Shown piece by piece: positions 1 to 7,944 of a stretch of 64,000 nucleotides of DNA. Source of the DNA: CAVPDE01 sp963702565 (GTDB taxonomy: Bacteria; Desulfobacterota; DSM-4660; Desulfatiglandales; HGW-15); contig CAVPDE010000005.1 of NCBI GenBank assembly GCA_963702565.1, forward strand, positions 124,001 to 188,000. The letters run 5' to 3'. A program made the translations under genes and the position numbers. The notes under the pieces were generated by a model. That model was given only the letters and a program-made list of their open reading frames with translations, was not told the origin of the DNA and ran no database searches. Each line of letters begins with the position of its first letter. Position 1 is the first letter of the stretch.

Positions 1-444
1 ATGCTGAGCATGTGTTTGCTCGACAAGGCTCCAAGCTTTGAGGCAGGAGTCAAGTTTCTCAACAAGAACTCCTATGATATTGCCATCCTGGACATCATGG
101 GAGTCCGAGGCTACGATCTCTTGAAGCTGGCCACTCAAAAGAAAGTATCCGCCGTCATGCTTACCGCCCATGCCCTCAGCCCCGACAATCTCATCCGTTC
201 TATCAACGAAGGAGCTCATTCCTATGTCCCGAAGGACAAACTTCCTGAAATCGCGGATTTTTTGAGGGACATTCTGGAAGCGAAACAGAAAGGAACACAG
301 AGGCACGGCCGCTGGTTCTGGAAGTTGAAACCCTTTTTTGACAAGGTCTTCGGTTCCGGGTGGAGGGAAAAGGACAGGGAATTCTGGAATGATTTTGATG
401 CCAAGCACACGGTGAGCAAGAAAGACCTCGAAGAAATTCTGTAG
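1..444 (+). CDS. Orphan response-regulator receiver protein, 5' end outside the window
   Basis: This is the C-terminal 147 residues of a CheY-like receiver protein. The reading frame is open to the window edge, and the N-terminal acidic pocket (beta-1 and the E/D pair) is missing, so the true start lies upstream. The phosphoacceptor Asp is in the motif AILDIMGVRG. The conserved Thr is in VMLTAHA and the Lys in VPKDK. After the receiver comes a basic, Trp-rich tail of about 50 residues (WFWKLKPFFDKVFGSGW) rather than a DNA-binding domain. The protein at 24177-24674 is a close paralogue with the same tail, so the tail is probably functional. It converges on a soluble histidine kinase, a possible partner. 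Output function unknown. Confidence 0.85.
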   Translation: MLSMCLLDKAPSFEAGVKFLNKNSYDIAILDIMGVRGYDLLKLATQKKVSAVMLTAHALSPDNLIRSINEGAHSYVPKDKLPEIADFLRDILEAKQKGTQRHGRWFWKLKPFFDKVFGSGWREKDREFWNDFDAKHTVSKKDLEEIL

Positions 445-485
445 CGCCCGATGGACGGGGGCCTTTCCCGGCTTAGATCGTTATT

Positions 486-1226
486 TCACCATGGAATTTT
501 GACAGAAAAGGTCGCTCCCTTTCCGGTGTCGCTTTCAAGGAAAAGTTCTCCTCCCATGTCTTCGAGGAGCACCTGCACCCCGGCCAGACCCAGGCCGTGG
601 CCCCTCACACAGTGATCCGTTTTCATATCCATCTGAAAATAGCATTCGAAGATCTTCTTGTGGTACCCGGAAGGAATGCCTTCGCCGTCGTCACTGACTG
701 AAAGGAAGAGATGGCGCTCACCCCGTGCGATCTTTAGGACGACGCGATTCTTTTTGTACTTGAAGGCGTTGGTCAAGAGGTTCCTTAGAATCTGCCTCAC
801 CTTGCTTTCATCGAGATACAGATCCCGGCCCCAAAAGGTTTCCTCAATTTCGACAAGGAGCCCATGCCCGGAAAGGCACGTCTGGAGGTCGGCCAGGGTC
901 TTGCACTCCTTGATGGCGTCTGCGGTGCTGTGATCGGTGAGATCAAGGACTTCAATCAAAGTCTGGACGATAAGCTGGGCCGGCGTGAAGGTCGACTTGT
1001 TGACGATTCCCTGGCTGGATCGGCCGAGCTCCAGGGCGTCGTTCACGAGCGTGCGTGTCACGATGGTGTTTCGCAGTGCCCTTTCCAGGATCTTGATCTG
1101 CTTGTCGTTGAGCTCCCCGTACTTGTCCTGCTTTTGCAGCAACGAAAGGATTCCCGCCTCGATCACTGCAAGCGGCACCTTCAAATCATGAACCAGGAAT
1201 TCCAACTTGATCCGGTTTTTCTCCAT
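486..1226 (-). CDS. Soluble sensor histidine kinase
   Basis: A 246-residue two-component kinase core: HisKA-like H-box FLVHDLKVP with the phospho-His near residue 13, N-box NLLTNAFKY, G1 box DDGEGIP and G2 box GHGLGL, so the catalytic parts look intact. No membrane segment, PAS or GAF domain is present, so it is cytoplasmic and must take its input from a partner. I place the start at the ATG at 1226, preceded by AGGAAGAG; a longer frame would run into the neighbouring gene. It ends 42 bases from the receiver gene at 1-444, tail to tail. It may phosphorylate that receiver (inference). Confidence 0.85.
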   Translation of the reverse strand: MEKNRIKLEFLVHDLKVPLAVIEAGILSLLQKQDKYGELNDKQIKILERALRNTIVTRTLVNDALELGRSSQGIVNKSTFTPAQLIVQTLIEVLDLTDHSTADAIKECKTLADLQTCLSGHGLLVEIEETFWGRDLYLDESKVRQILRNLLTNAFKYKKNRVVLKIARGERHLFLSVSDDGEGIPSGYHKKIFECYFQMDMKTDHCVRGHGLGLAGVQVLLEDMGGELFLESDTGKGATFSVKIPW

Positions 1227-1260
1227 AGGTCTCTTCCTAGGCATCCAAAGGGGATGCCGT

Positions 1261-2133
1261 CTAGTCGCTCCGGGATTCACCCCTGCTCAAGAAAAGGACG
1301 CCCACGTAGCCGACAAAGCTGTTGTCCGGCCGCACATCGTAGCTTGTCGCGTAAAAAAGCTTTTGCGCTTGGCGGGCTCCGAGTTTCTTTGCCGCTACGA
1401 TCGCTGCGGCGACAGCCCCTGAGCAGCATGCATTGTGATTTGTCAGGGATTCCCGGATGACTTCCTCAGCCTCCATCCGGAGAATCCGATCCACCAGCCT
1501 TTTATCATTCTCGTTCCTCACCCAGTCCACGGCCGCTTTGCCCACCCCCTTGGGAGCATACCCGTAATTGTGGCCGTAGTGAGTGAGGTCTGTTGATCCC
1601 AGAACCAGCGTTTGGCGACCCAGCTCGCGGGAAATTTCCACAGCCCGCTCCCCGATTCGGAGAGACCCCAGCGCCGGAGGCACTCCCAAGGGCAGGATCT
1701 TCGCCTCCGGGAAGTAGTGCTTGATGAACGGCAATTGAAGCTCAATGGTGTTGTCCTGGTCGTAACGGGTCGGGGTCTCAACGACAAAGGGAAATTCGGC
1801 TTGCAGCTTCTTCCCCACTTCCGCATCGATCTCGAGGTCCCCCATGGGCGTGGCCCAGGATCCTTCGGTCATGATGTAGCTCTTGCTTGAAGGGTGAAGA
1901 TGTCTTCCGAAGAGGATAAGGGTGTCCGGCGAAGACTGCTCGCTCAGGCACCGGATCACGTTGCAGGCGATCTTTCCGGAAAACACCCACCCCGCATGGG
2001 GTACGATGCCGCCGACCGTAACACCGGAGGGGCAAGGAACGCTGGACCGCGAGAACTCCTCGATCGCGCGCCGGCAATCCGAATCTCTGACCGGATACCA
2101 GCTTCCCGCAAAATCAGCGCTTCTCGTAGCCAT
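1261..2133 (-). CDS. Memo-like protein (AmmeMemoRadiSam system protein B family)
   Basis: The protein has 290 residues with the Memo fold signature: a start like MATRSADFAGSWYP, the His-containing motifs VPHAGWVFSG, LFGRHLHP and STDLTHYG, and a Cys pair in NHNACCSGA. Memo proteins resemble extradiol dioxygenases and nitrilase-like metal sites, but the bacterial function is not settled. In many genomes they sit with AMMECR1 and radical SAM partners; neither is in this window. The ATG at 2133 is preceded by GGAGAAGGGG, which favours it over a frame that extends 37 codons upstream. Its stop lies 34 bases before the histidine kinase start, so the two may be cotranscribed. Confidence 0.85.
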   Translation of the reverse strand: MATRSADFAGSWYPVRDSDCRRAIEEFSRSSVPCPSGVTVGGIVPHAGWVFSGKIACNVIRCLSEQSSPDTLILFGRHLHPSSKSYIMTEGSWATPMGDLEIDAEVGKKLQAEFPFVVETPTRYDQDNTIELQLPFIKHYFPEAKILPLGVPPALGSLRIGERAVEISRELGRQTLVLGSTDLTHYGHNYGYAPKGVGKAAVDWVRNENDKRLVDRILRMEAEEVIRESLTNHNACCSGAVAAAIVAAKKLGARQAQKLFYATSYDVRPDNSFVGYVGVLFLSRGESRSD

Positions 2134-2256
2134 CCCCTTCTCCAATTTCGAGTTGAACGCCCGGAATGAACCGGAACTATGATACCCGACTCCCACCGCG
2201 TGGAGCAAGTTGAAATTTCGCACACCCCCTGCCCTTTCGCTCAACCCTTTTACCCC

Positions 2257-2285
2257 TTGTCCTGATAGGGAATTCCTGTTAGTAT
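2257..2285 (+). promoter_or_regulatory. Candidate sigma-70 promoter for the M50 protease gene
   Basis: TTGTCC and TAGTAT are separated by 17 bp in the divergent intergenic region, 28 bp before the ATG at 2313. Each box matches the consensus at four of six positions. This is sequence-only evidence. Confidence 0.35.
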
Positions 2286-2312
2286 CGCACCCCAGAACAA
2301 GAAAGGAAGTCC

Positions 2313-2954
2313 ATGCTGGACCAAATTGCCGAATGGGTCGTCAAGATCCCTGTGCTGCTTTTTGCGATAACCATCCATGAGTATGCTCATGCGCGTACGG
2401 CGCTCAGCCTGGGCGATCCGACCGCCAGAATGGCGGGCAGAATCACCCTAAATCCGATCAGCCATCTGGATCCCTTCGGAGCGATCTGCCTCTTCCTTTT
2501 CAACTTCGGATGGGCTAAACCAGTGCCCATAAACCCCCGGTATTTCAGGAACCCAAGAATGGGCAGCCTGTGGGTGTCCTTGGCCGGACCCCTTGCAAAC
2601 CTTGGAGTTGCTCTGGTGATGGGGATATTCATCCGGTATTTTCTTTTCTCCTCGGAACTCTACCTCACCGTGCTCATCACCATGCTGCTGATGAACATAG
2701 GGCTTGGGTTGTTCAACCTGCTTCCCATTCCTCCTCTGGATGGTTCGCACGTTCTTGAAAGTCTGCTTCCTTACAATGCCCTGGTCAAGTACAGGCAGAT
2801 CGAGCGATATGCGCCCATCGTCCTCCTGGGCGTCTTTTTCGCCGATCAGTTCCTCCACCTCCGGATTTTCTCCCGACTCCTGGGCTACCCTATCTTTTAC
2901 ATCGCCCATCTCTTTGCCGGGGAAAATCTTTTCAGGCTCCTCCGAGTCCTCTGA
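2313..2954 (+). CDS. Site-2 protease family (M50) membrane metalloprotease
   Basis: A 213-residue polytopic membrane protein with the zinc-binding motif HEYAH (His22, Glu23, His26) inside the first hydrophobic helix and the third-ligand motif NLLPIPPLDG near residue 140. This short, single-domain form lacks the PDZ domain of RseP-type proteases and matches the YwhC/Rv-type branch of the M50B family. Such enzymes cut within the membrane, but the substrate cannot be told from context. A ribosome-binding site AAAGGAAG precedes the start. It is transcribed divergently from the Memo gene. Confidence 0.9.
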   Translation: MLDQIAEWVVKIPVLLFAITIHEYAHARTALSLGDPTARMAGRITLNPISHLDPFGAICLFLFNFGWAKPVPINPRYFRNPRMGSLWVSLAGPLANLGVALVMGIFIRYFLFSSELYLTVLITMLLMNIGLGLFNLLPIPPLDGSHVLESLLPYNALVKYRQIERYAPIVLLGVFFADQFLHLRIFSRLLGYPIFYIAHLFAGENLFRLLRVL

Positions 2955-2957
2955 AGA

Positions 2958-3047
2958 AGCATAGAGCATAGAGCGAGGAGTGAAAACAGAGAGGTTTGCC
3001 TTGCTTCCTGTTCTGCGCTCTTAGCTCTCAGCCCTATGCTCTACGCT
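2958..3047. repeat. Intergenic imperfect palindrome, AGCATAGAGC word family
   Basis: The left arm (2958-2975) is built from AGCATAGAGC and ATAGAGCG. The right arm (3015-3047) carries the reverse complement in degenerate form, CCCTATGCTCTACGCT. It lies exactly between the stop codons of the convergent M50 and DUF2284 genes, where it could act as a bidirectional terminator or a mobile hairpin element. No T-tract follows either arm. Confidence 0.6.
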
Positions 3048-3050
3048 GCG

Positions 3051-3599
3051 TTAGTCTACAAGCATGAGGCAATACAGATTCTGCGTTTCTCCTTTGTGGC
3101 GGAGGGGCTGGATAGGAAATCCATTGTTCCAAGCGGTTTGATACACGTCGATTCCGCAGGACTCCATGGAGGGTCTGGCGCGATATCCGAAATTGCAGGG
3201 CTTATTCTTGGATTTTGCACATTCACCACACAGGCTGCACGGCCCTGAGAGAAGCGCAAAGGCTTTGTAATATCCGTCTTTGAACATCTCCCCTTCAAGT
3301 TCCACGACCGCATCCAGGTAGTCCTTGCGCACCTTGGTCCGGTTCTCACCCTCTTTTTTAGCAGCCCGGTTATGGAACAGAATGGCCCTCTGGTAGCAAT
3401 CGAGAATTCCCCTCGTCTGCTCCGGGGTCGGGGTCTCTGGCGGACAGCAGTACTCTCGCCCATACATCTCGCAGCCATACTTGCACTTCAGACTCACCCA
3501 GGGCGCCGTCACCACGCTGACCGGGTCGATAACCTTGGCCTCCGCAGGCCTGCCTTTTATAATTTTTTTCCAGTACTTCCCCAACTCGTCTCGCTTCAT
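3051..3599 (-). CDS. DUF2284 Cys-rich putative metal-binding protein
   Basis: A 182-residue protein with many Cys residues: KCKYGCEMYGREYCCPP in the N-terminal half, and CSLCGECAKSKNKPC followed by SMESCGID in the C-terminal half. This is the pattern of the DUF2284 family, annotated as predicted metal-binding or iron-sulfur proteins of anaerobes with no proven function. The start is fixed by a strong GGAGGAGG ahead of the ATG at 3599. It is the last of three minus-strand genes for Cys-containing proteins (3883-4050, 3629-3835, then this one), with gaps of 47 and 29 bases, so it is probably in an operon with them. Confidence 0.85.
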   Translation of the reverse strand: MKRDELGKYWKKIIKGRPAEAKVIDPVSVVTAPWVSLKCKYGCEMYGREYCCPPETPTPEQTRGILDCYQRAILFHNRAAKKEGENRTKVRKDYLDAVVELEGEMFKDGYYKAFALLSGPCSLCGECAKSKNKPCNFGYRARPSMESCGIDVYQTAWNNGFPIQPLRHKGETQNLYCLMLVD

Positions 3600-3628
3600 T
3601 ACCTCCTCCTTGCCCGTTCTGATGCCCC

Positions 3629-3835
3629 TCACTTCCGAACTTTTCGGATTTTGTGCTGACGAGCTTTAATTGCTTTAATCCTGCGACCCTTTGTTTTGTG
3701 GGGCGGCAATTGCCAGCCCAGGAACTCCCCGTGTTCCTGCCTCTCGCGGGGATACAGCCTCTTGCCGCACTTGGTGCAGCGATAAACCCGAACCCCATCA
3801 GGAACCCAATCTTCCTGATCACACCAATCGTCCAT
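3629..3835 (-). CDS. Small CxxC protein with a basic tail, function unknown
   Basis: The 68 residues contain a zinc-ribbon-like half motif, YRCTKCGKRLYPR, near residue 20, another Cys at position 5, and a very basic C-terminus (KGRRIKAIKARQHKIRKVRK). I do not recognise a named family. The single CxxC would need a second metal-ligand pair from a partner or from dimerisation. The start codon ATG at 3835 has only a distant GGAGAG. Its place between two other Cys-rich genes supports it being real. Confidence 0.55.
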   Translation of the reverse strand: MDDWCDQEDWVPDGVRVYRCTKCGKRLYPRERQEHGEFLGWQLPPHKTKGRRIKAIKARQHKIRKVRK

Positions 3836-3882
3836 TGGAAAAAGGCTCTCCCCTTCCTGAGCGGAAATGGAAAAGGTGGTTC

Positions 3883-4050
3883 CTAACGGTATTCCTCTTT
3901 CAGTTTGTTACGGGTTTGTTCGGGAAGGGATTTGAGGTAGGATTTCCATCCCGGGCACCAGCCGATGTGCCATTTCCACATGCGGCCCAGGATGGATCGA
4001 GGATTCCTGTCGTACCTGGCTCTGAAGCTGCATTCCTCGCAATTGCTCAT
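3883..4050 (-). CDS. 55-residue Cys/Trp-rich small protein
   Basis: A short open frame starting ATG at 4050 with AGGG ten bases upstream and ending TAG at 3883. It encodes MSNCEECSFRARYDRNP at the N-terminus (CxxC at residues 4 and 7), then LGRMWKWHIGWCPGWKSY, then a charged helix SLPEQTRNKLKEEYR. From memory this pattern resembles small conserved proteins of Desulfobacterota, but I cannot confirm that here. The composition (two Cys, a WCPGW motif, four Trp in 11 residues) is not that of a random frame. It heads the group of three Cys-rich genes at 3051-4050. Function unknown; metal or redox binding is a guess. Confidence 0.6.
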   Translation of the reverse strand: MSNCEECSFRARYDRNPRSILGRMWKWHIGWCPGWKSYLKSLPEQTRNKLKEEYR

Positions 4051-4136
4051 GGCTTTATCCCTGATCGTTCTCGGGCATTCGCCTAAACCGATGCCTCAAG
4101 TAGATACAAAATGATCTCGATTACGCTTCTGTTTAG

Positions 4137-4188
4137 TGGTGCCTAGGGCCGGAATCGAACCGGCACGGTAGTGGCCTACCGAGGGATT
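4137..4188 (-). repeat. Direct repeat of the tRNA-Leu 3' part (attR-like island boundary)
   Basis: These 52 bases match 10856-10907 at 51 positions. They correspond to the encoded CCA, acceptor 3' strand, T arm, variable arm and anticodon-stem 3' strand of tRNA-Leu(UAA). Homology stops at the anticodon loop, where the 5' half of the tRNA is absent. This is the usual footprint of a tyrosine-recombinase element inserted in a tRNA gene, with the intact tRNA restored at the other end. Confidence 0.85.
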
Positions 4189-4598
4189 GTAGGACCAACA
4201 ACACAGCACCCCAATACTTTAATTAAATCAAGCAACTCTCATAAATCACAAGTCGGTTTAGTTGTCAAGAAAGTTGGAAAATGTAAAGTTTCTTTTGAAA
4301 AAAAAGAACGCCATGGGCACAAAATAGGCACAGTTTCCGGGGATAGGGTGAGCTCCCCCGAAAAGGCGGTTTTCCTGGACCGCTTTCCCCGGATATTGAT
4401 ACCAGCGCTATGGCAGGAGATAGCTGAAATGGTCTCTTTTCAAGAAGAGAGTCAAGCACGTGAACATGACGTGTGGGAACGTGTGCGAAGGAATCCAAGG
4501 TACATTGCAAGATGCAAAAAGCGTAAATTAGACAAAAACGGATATCATTCAGAAATTAAAGTAAGTTCCCGTGTCTCAGTGTGCGTAACGTACCGATC
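4189..4598. other. Left end of the island, AT-rich, no clear gene
   Basis: The stretch holds the box GGGCACAAAATAGGCACA (4315-4332), which recurs with one mismatch at 10779-10796 near the other end of the island. It also holds a weak plus-strand open frame from about 4431 to 4650 containing WERVRRNPRYIARCKKRK. That segment looks protein-like and could be the debris of a small regulator, but the frame runs into the PilZ gene on the other strand. No integrase or transposase is readable here. Confidence 0.45.
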
Positions 4599-5327
4599 TC
4601 AAGCGAAGTGTTCGAGCTTTTCGTCAAGTTCGATCCCAAGTAGATGGTAACCGCTATATTTCCCTTTCTGCATCCAAGACTTGTGTTTCACCGTGCCATC
4701 CACCCTAACTATTGTCCATGCAGCGTACAACTCTACTTCCTTTAGGCGGTCTCCAATTCCAATTCGTTCTAACCAATTGGAAAGCTCCTTACCTACCAGT
4801 ATTCCAACACCGTTCTCCGAAACGTCAAGAACCTCAAGATCATAGGTTTTCTCCTGAGATCGTCCTGCCCTCGTCCTGATTTTTGCCTTAGCAAAGAGCG
4901 GTGCTGAGCTGCTGTATACCTCGTGGCGGTCATGCCTTCTCCTGTCTGCAATGACCAAGGCTTCGGGATACGTGATAATATGACCTAAGTAGGGGGACTC
5001 AAGGCTCTTGGTGATGTAATAAGATGTGAACGCCAATTTATGTTTTCCAAGTGAAAATCTCACCTGAACAGGACTCACAGACTGAATAAGATTGTTACCC
5101 TTTGCTGGGGAGAGCCACTTAATGAAGACTCGGCCTGCTGTCCCAGCCTTCAAAACAGGATCTCCGTGATCTGCTTTCACAATCATCGAATCAAAAGGGG
5201 GTTGCTCTCCTTCTATCTTGACTTCGATGGGGCTTCGGTTAGCGGCCAAGAAATCGATTGCTTGTCTTATTCTCGCCTTGCTTTTCGTAATGAATTCCGG
5301 CATGCCTTGTTCCGTGCCTTCAGTCAC
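4599..5327 (-). CDS. PilZ-domain c-di-GMP receptor with a YcgR-like N-terminal region
   Basis: A 242-residue protein with a C-terminal PilZ domain. The c-di-GMP-binding RxxxR is R130-R134 and the DxSxxG motif is D168-G173 (DVSENG), both intact. The first 120 residues are mostly beta-strand and resemble the YcgR/flagellar-brake N-terminal domain, so it may act on a motility or secretion machine (inference). The start is uncertain: the GTG at 5327 has a poor ribosome-binding site, and an ATG at 5303 would remove eight residues. It is the last gene of a minus-strand row of island signalling genes. Confidence 0.8.
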   Translation of the reverse strand: MTEGTEQGMPEFITKSKARIRQAIDFLAANRSPIEVKIEGEQPPFDSMIVKADHGDPVLKAGTAGRVFIKWLSPAKGNNLIQSVSPVQVRFSLGKHKLAFTSYYITKSLESPYLGHIITYPEALVIADRRRHDRHEVYSSSAPLFAKAKIRTRAGRSQEKTYDLEVLDVSENGVGILVGKELSNWLERIGIGDRLKEVELYAAWTIVRVDGTVKHKSWMQKGKYSGYHLLGIELDEKLEHFA

Positions 5328-5480
5328 TTACTGCTTCATTCCGTCTGATCATGAATAATCTGGACCGGTAAGGGCAAAACCCATCGGGATCTGCCCGCCA
5401 AAGCTTAATATAGACTCCGTCTCGACCGCATCAATTCTCACTATTCTCCTTTAGCTTCCTTCTCCAAGCGACTTAGGATT

Positions 5481-5885
5481 TTACTTGGCTGCAACTAGGG
5501 CTGTACATATCCTCTTGGTCGTCTCTCTGACCTTAATTGCCAGGGATTTGATTATTGCCCTGAGGGTTGGTGACATAGCGCTATAGTGCTTAATCAGCAG
5601 TTCTTTGTCCAGGATTCCGAGCCGGACTGATCCTTCAGCCGCCATCACTGTTGCACTTCGATCAGCGTCTTCTCCCTCAAGAAAAGCAATTTCCCCAAAA
5701 ATGTCACCTTCCGACAGCGTATCGATTACGATCAGGCCCTTTGGCGTCCTTTTCTTTACTTTCACGTGCCCTTCAAGAACCACATACACCCAGTCGCCTT
5801 TGGATCCCTCCTCGATGATGACCTCGTTGGCTGGGCACTCGACTTCACTAGCTATATACTCGTATACCACTGGGTCGATGGGCAT
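5481..5885 (-). CDS. Single-domain cyclic-nucleotide-binding protein
   Basis: The 134 residues cover one Crp-like cNMP-binding domain and nothing else. The phosphate-binding cassette is seen as FGEIAFLE (63-70) and DRSATV, with the ligand Arg at about residue 76. There is no helix-turn-helix, kinase or membrane part, so it must work through a partner. Its ATG at 5885 lies 15 bases downstream of the cNMP-PilZ gene stop, which suggests one transcript. Ligand could be cAMP or cGMP; this cannot be told from sequence alone. Confidence 0.85.
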   Translation of the reverse strand: MPIDPVVYEYIASEVECPANEVIIEEGSKGDWVYVVLEGHVKVKKRTPKGLIVIDTLSEGDIFGEIAFLEGEDADRSATVMAAEGSVRLGILDKELLIKHYSAMSPTLRAIIKSLAIKVRETTKRICTALVAAK

Positions 5886-5900
5886 ATCTTTTAACCTCTT

Positions 5901-6680
5901 TTATGCAGGTAGAAGGAAGAATCCGAGAATTCTTTTTGCGTCATCAGACAAATCAAGATACATCATTCCCAAACTGATATATCCGCGCCCCTTTGATGAA
6001 CGCACTAAGGTGCAGACGAGCTTCAGCTCTTTCGCGTTGGGCAATATTGTTTCAACTTGAAACACTTCTCCAATCTCATGGGGTATAGCGCTCTCATTCC
6101 TGGGATCAATCTCCAAACCCAACCCTGTCATGCTTAAGTCCTTTATTGTTCCCTCCAGTGTGGCATTAAAACCCGTGAGTCGAGTCTTTGAAGTATATTT
6201 GCAGGTAAGGTTAACTTTCTTTCGATAAAAGCGCCTATTAGTCTTCCATATGCTCAAACCATTCCTTGAGTTCTCAGGTTTTTCTTGTTCATTAACGATG
6301 AGTCGATCTAAGAATCTGTTCACCCTCGTTAGGCGGTTCAGTGCCTGCCTTGCCATCAACTTCAGTATAGGAGCACTCATTTCATATTCCTTTAGAAGCT
6401 CCGTGGGGTGGGTTGCCTCGAGCTCAGAATCCTCCAAGGCTTTTGCTGAAGCAGAGCGTACCTCCGTGGCTTTGAGAAAGAATATCATCTCACCAATAAT
6501 GCTGCCCTTTCCAAGTGTAGCAATAGGCACCTCCACGTCCTCGCATTCCCGGAAGATCAAGACCTTGCCACTGAGGATCTTATAGATGGAAATGCCGAAA
6601 TCATTCTGCTTGAGAATCTGATCTCCCTTCTTGTACCTGAGGCGGTAGGTCGTTGGGATTGTCTGCTTACCATCAGTCAC
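5901..6680 (-). CDS. cNMP-binding and PilZ two-domain fusion protein
   Basis: The protein has 259 residues. Residues 10-120 form a Crp-like cyclic-nucleotide domain with IGEM (62-65) and the cassette EVRSASA (Arg75). Residues 145-255 form a PilZ domain with RRFYR (149-153) and DLSMTG (181-186). The two second-messenger modules are therefore fused in one chain with no DNA-binding domain, and could integrate cyclic mononucleotide and c-di-GMP signals. Start: GTG at 6680, nine bases after AGGGAGG; no ATG fits better. The next gene downstream, 15 bases away, is a lone cNMP domain. Confidence 0.85.
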   Translation of the reverse strand: MTDGKQTIPTTYRLRYKKGDQILKQNDFGISIYKILSGKVLIFRECEDVEVPIATLGKGSIIGEMIFFLKATEVRSASAKALEDSELEATHPTELLKEYEMSAPILKLMARQALNRLTRVNRFLDRLIVNEQEKPENSRNGLSIWKTNRRFYRKKVNLTCKYTSKTRLTGFNATLEGTIKDLSMTGLGLEIDPRNESAIPHEIGEVFQVETILPNAKELKLVCTLVRSSKGRGYISLGMMYLDLSDDAKRILGFFLLPA

Positions 6681-6939
6681 GGCTCATCCTCCCTAAAGAA
6701 AAACCATAAATCTGGTCGAGAATAGGAACGGGGGAATTGGAACTCTCAAAAAAATACTCAATCTAGATCCTAAGACAGCCTTCCTTGCTCTGGGGCCGCC
6801 AGCTTCACCCATTTATTTGGGAGCGGTCAGGAGAACTGGAACATCTTGTAACGGACAGATGATTCCCAGCATATAAACCCCTGTAGACCATAACAAACGC
6901 AAACCTGGCCAGTGCAATTTCCGATGAGGGTATTTTGCC
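6681..6939. other. Intergenic gap between the FHA-GAF and cNMP-PilZ genes
   Basis: The 259 bases contain no open frame of note and no strong hairpin. It may hold a promoter for the cNMP-PilZ gene, but I see no convincing -35/-10 pair. Confidence 0.4.
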
Positions 6940-7875
6940 TCAACCTCTTTTCCGGTTTCGCGAGTGAGGTGCCGCATCTCTTTTCAGATTGTCTATCTCC
7001 AGACTCAATTCAAGTAGACTCTTGATAGTCTTCAAAAGCAGGAAATCCTCTCCCCTGATGGGATTGCTTTCACGAAAACCCTCAATGTAAATAGCACCAC
7101 GTACCTTCCCACCAATCATCAGGGGCAGACATATCACCGCCATGAGTGCTACCGTATCTTGAACATTGCTAAAACCCTCACGCGCTGCGTCTGCTTTTAG
7201 AAATACCGTAACTATTTTACCGTCCTGTATAACCTGATCCAGAATGGCTCTCGTATAAGATGCTTTCTGTTTCTCACTATCTTGCTTGCTCCGCGAAACA
7301 ATCTCCTCCATTTCATTCTTTCTATCATCGAAAAGAAACGCACTCACTTTATCTATCCGCGGATAACTTTCAAAAAGACATTCCGTCACCCTCTCAAGAA
7401 TTTGATTGGAATTGGATGTCTCCCCTATGAACTGCAAGAAATCATAGATGAAATTCATTTCCTTAAATGCCCTAGATCGCCGCTCTTCCCCTGAGTAGGC
7501 CTTCGAGCTCTCCGGTCCATCCATTCGTCGTGAAGGATGGGCTTCTATCTCCTCAACAGTGATCGGCGGTCTATGCACGCCAATCCCGTCTAGACGTATG
7601 ACGGTCGATCCCAGCTGAATATGATCGTTCTCCGTGATGAGCCTGGCGAAACCCGCATCGAGAGGCTCACCGTTAATCATGGTACCGTTCTTGGTCTTCA
7701 AGTCTTCGATGAAATAGCAACTCTCAACACTGAATATTTTGAGATGTTTCCTGGAAACAGCGTCATCACGGATCCTGACATCATTTTCTGGGGATCGCCC
7801 GACAAAGATCACCTCTTTGTCCAGCGCAAACTCAGTCCCACTCATTGACCCTTCCAGAACCTGAATCTTAAACAT
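6940..7875 (-). CDS. FHA-GAF signalling protein
   Basis: A 311-residue protein. The N-terminal FHA domain has all phosphothreonine-binding residues: VGRS (Gly26, Arg27, Ser28), SRKH (41-44), KNGT (62-65) and Asn68-Gly69. A linker is followed by a GAF domain at about 130-300. No catalytic output domain is present. FHA domains recognise phosphothreonine, so a Ser/Thr kinase elsewhere would be needed; none is in this window. I favour the ATG at 7875 over the one three codons upstream because AAGGATGG is then correctly spaced. It follows the GAF/HD-GYP remnant gene by 69 bases on the same strand. Confidence 0.8.
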   Translation of the reverse strand: MFKIQVLEGSMSGTEFALDKEVIFVGRSPENDVRIRDDAVSRKHLKIFSVESCYFIEDLKTKNGTMINGEPLDAGFARLITENDHIQLGSTVIRLDGIGVHRPPITVEEIEAHPSRRMDGPESSKAYSGEERRSRAFKEMNFIYDFLQFIGETSNSNQILERVTECLFESYPRIDKVSAFLFDDRKNEMEEIVSRSKQDSEKQKASYTRAILDQVIQDGKIVTVFLKADAAREGFSNVQDTVALMAVICLPLMIGGKVRGAIYIEGFRESNPIRGEDFLLLKTIKSLLELSLEIDNLKRDAAPHSRNRKRG

Positions 7876-7944
7876 ACATTCCATCCTTTGCTTCAGTTGG
7901 TGATCAAGTCGTCAGCCTGCTTATAAGGGAAAGGGGGTCCTTCT

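Noticed and set aside
4137..4200. A second tRNA-Leu gene.
   Set aside because: Only the 3' part is present; the acceptor 5' strand, D arm and anticodon half are missing, so it cannot fold as a tRNA.
4431..4650. A regulator gene (WERVRRNPRYIARCKKRK) at the left island end.
   Set aside because: No ribosome-binding site, no complete domain, and its 3' end overlaps the PilZ gene; kept only as a note on the region.
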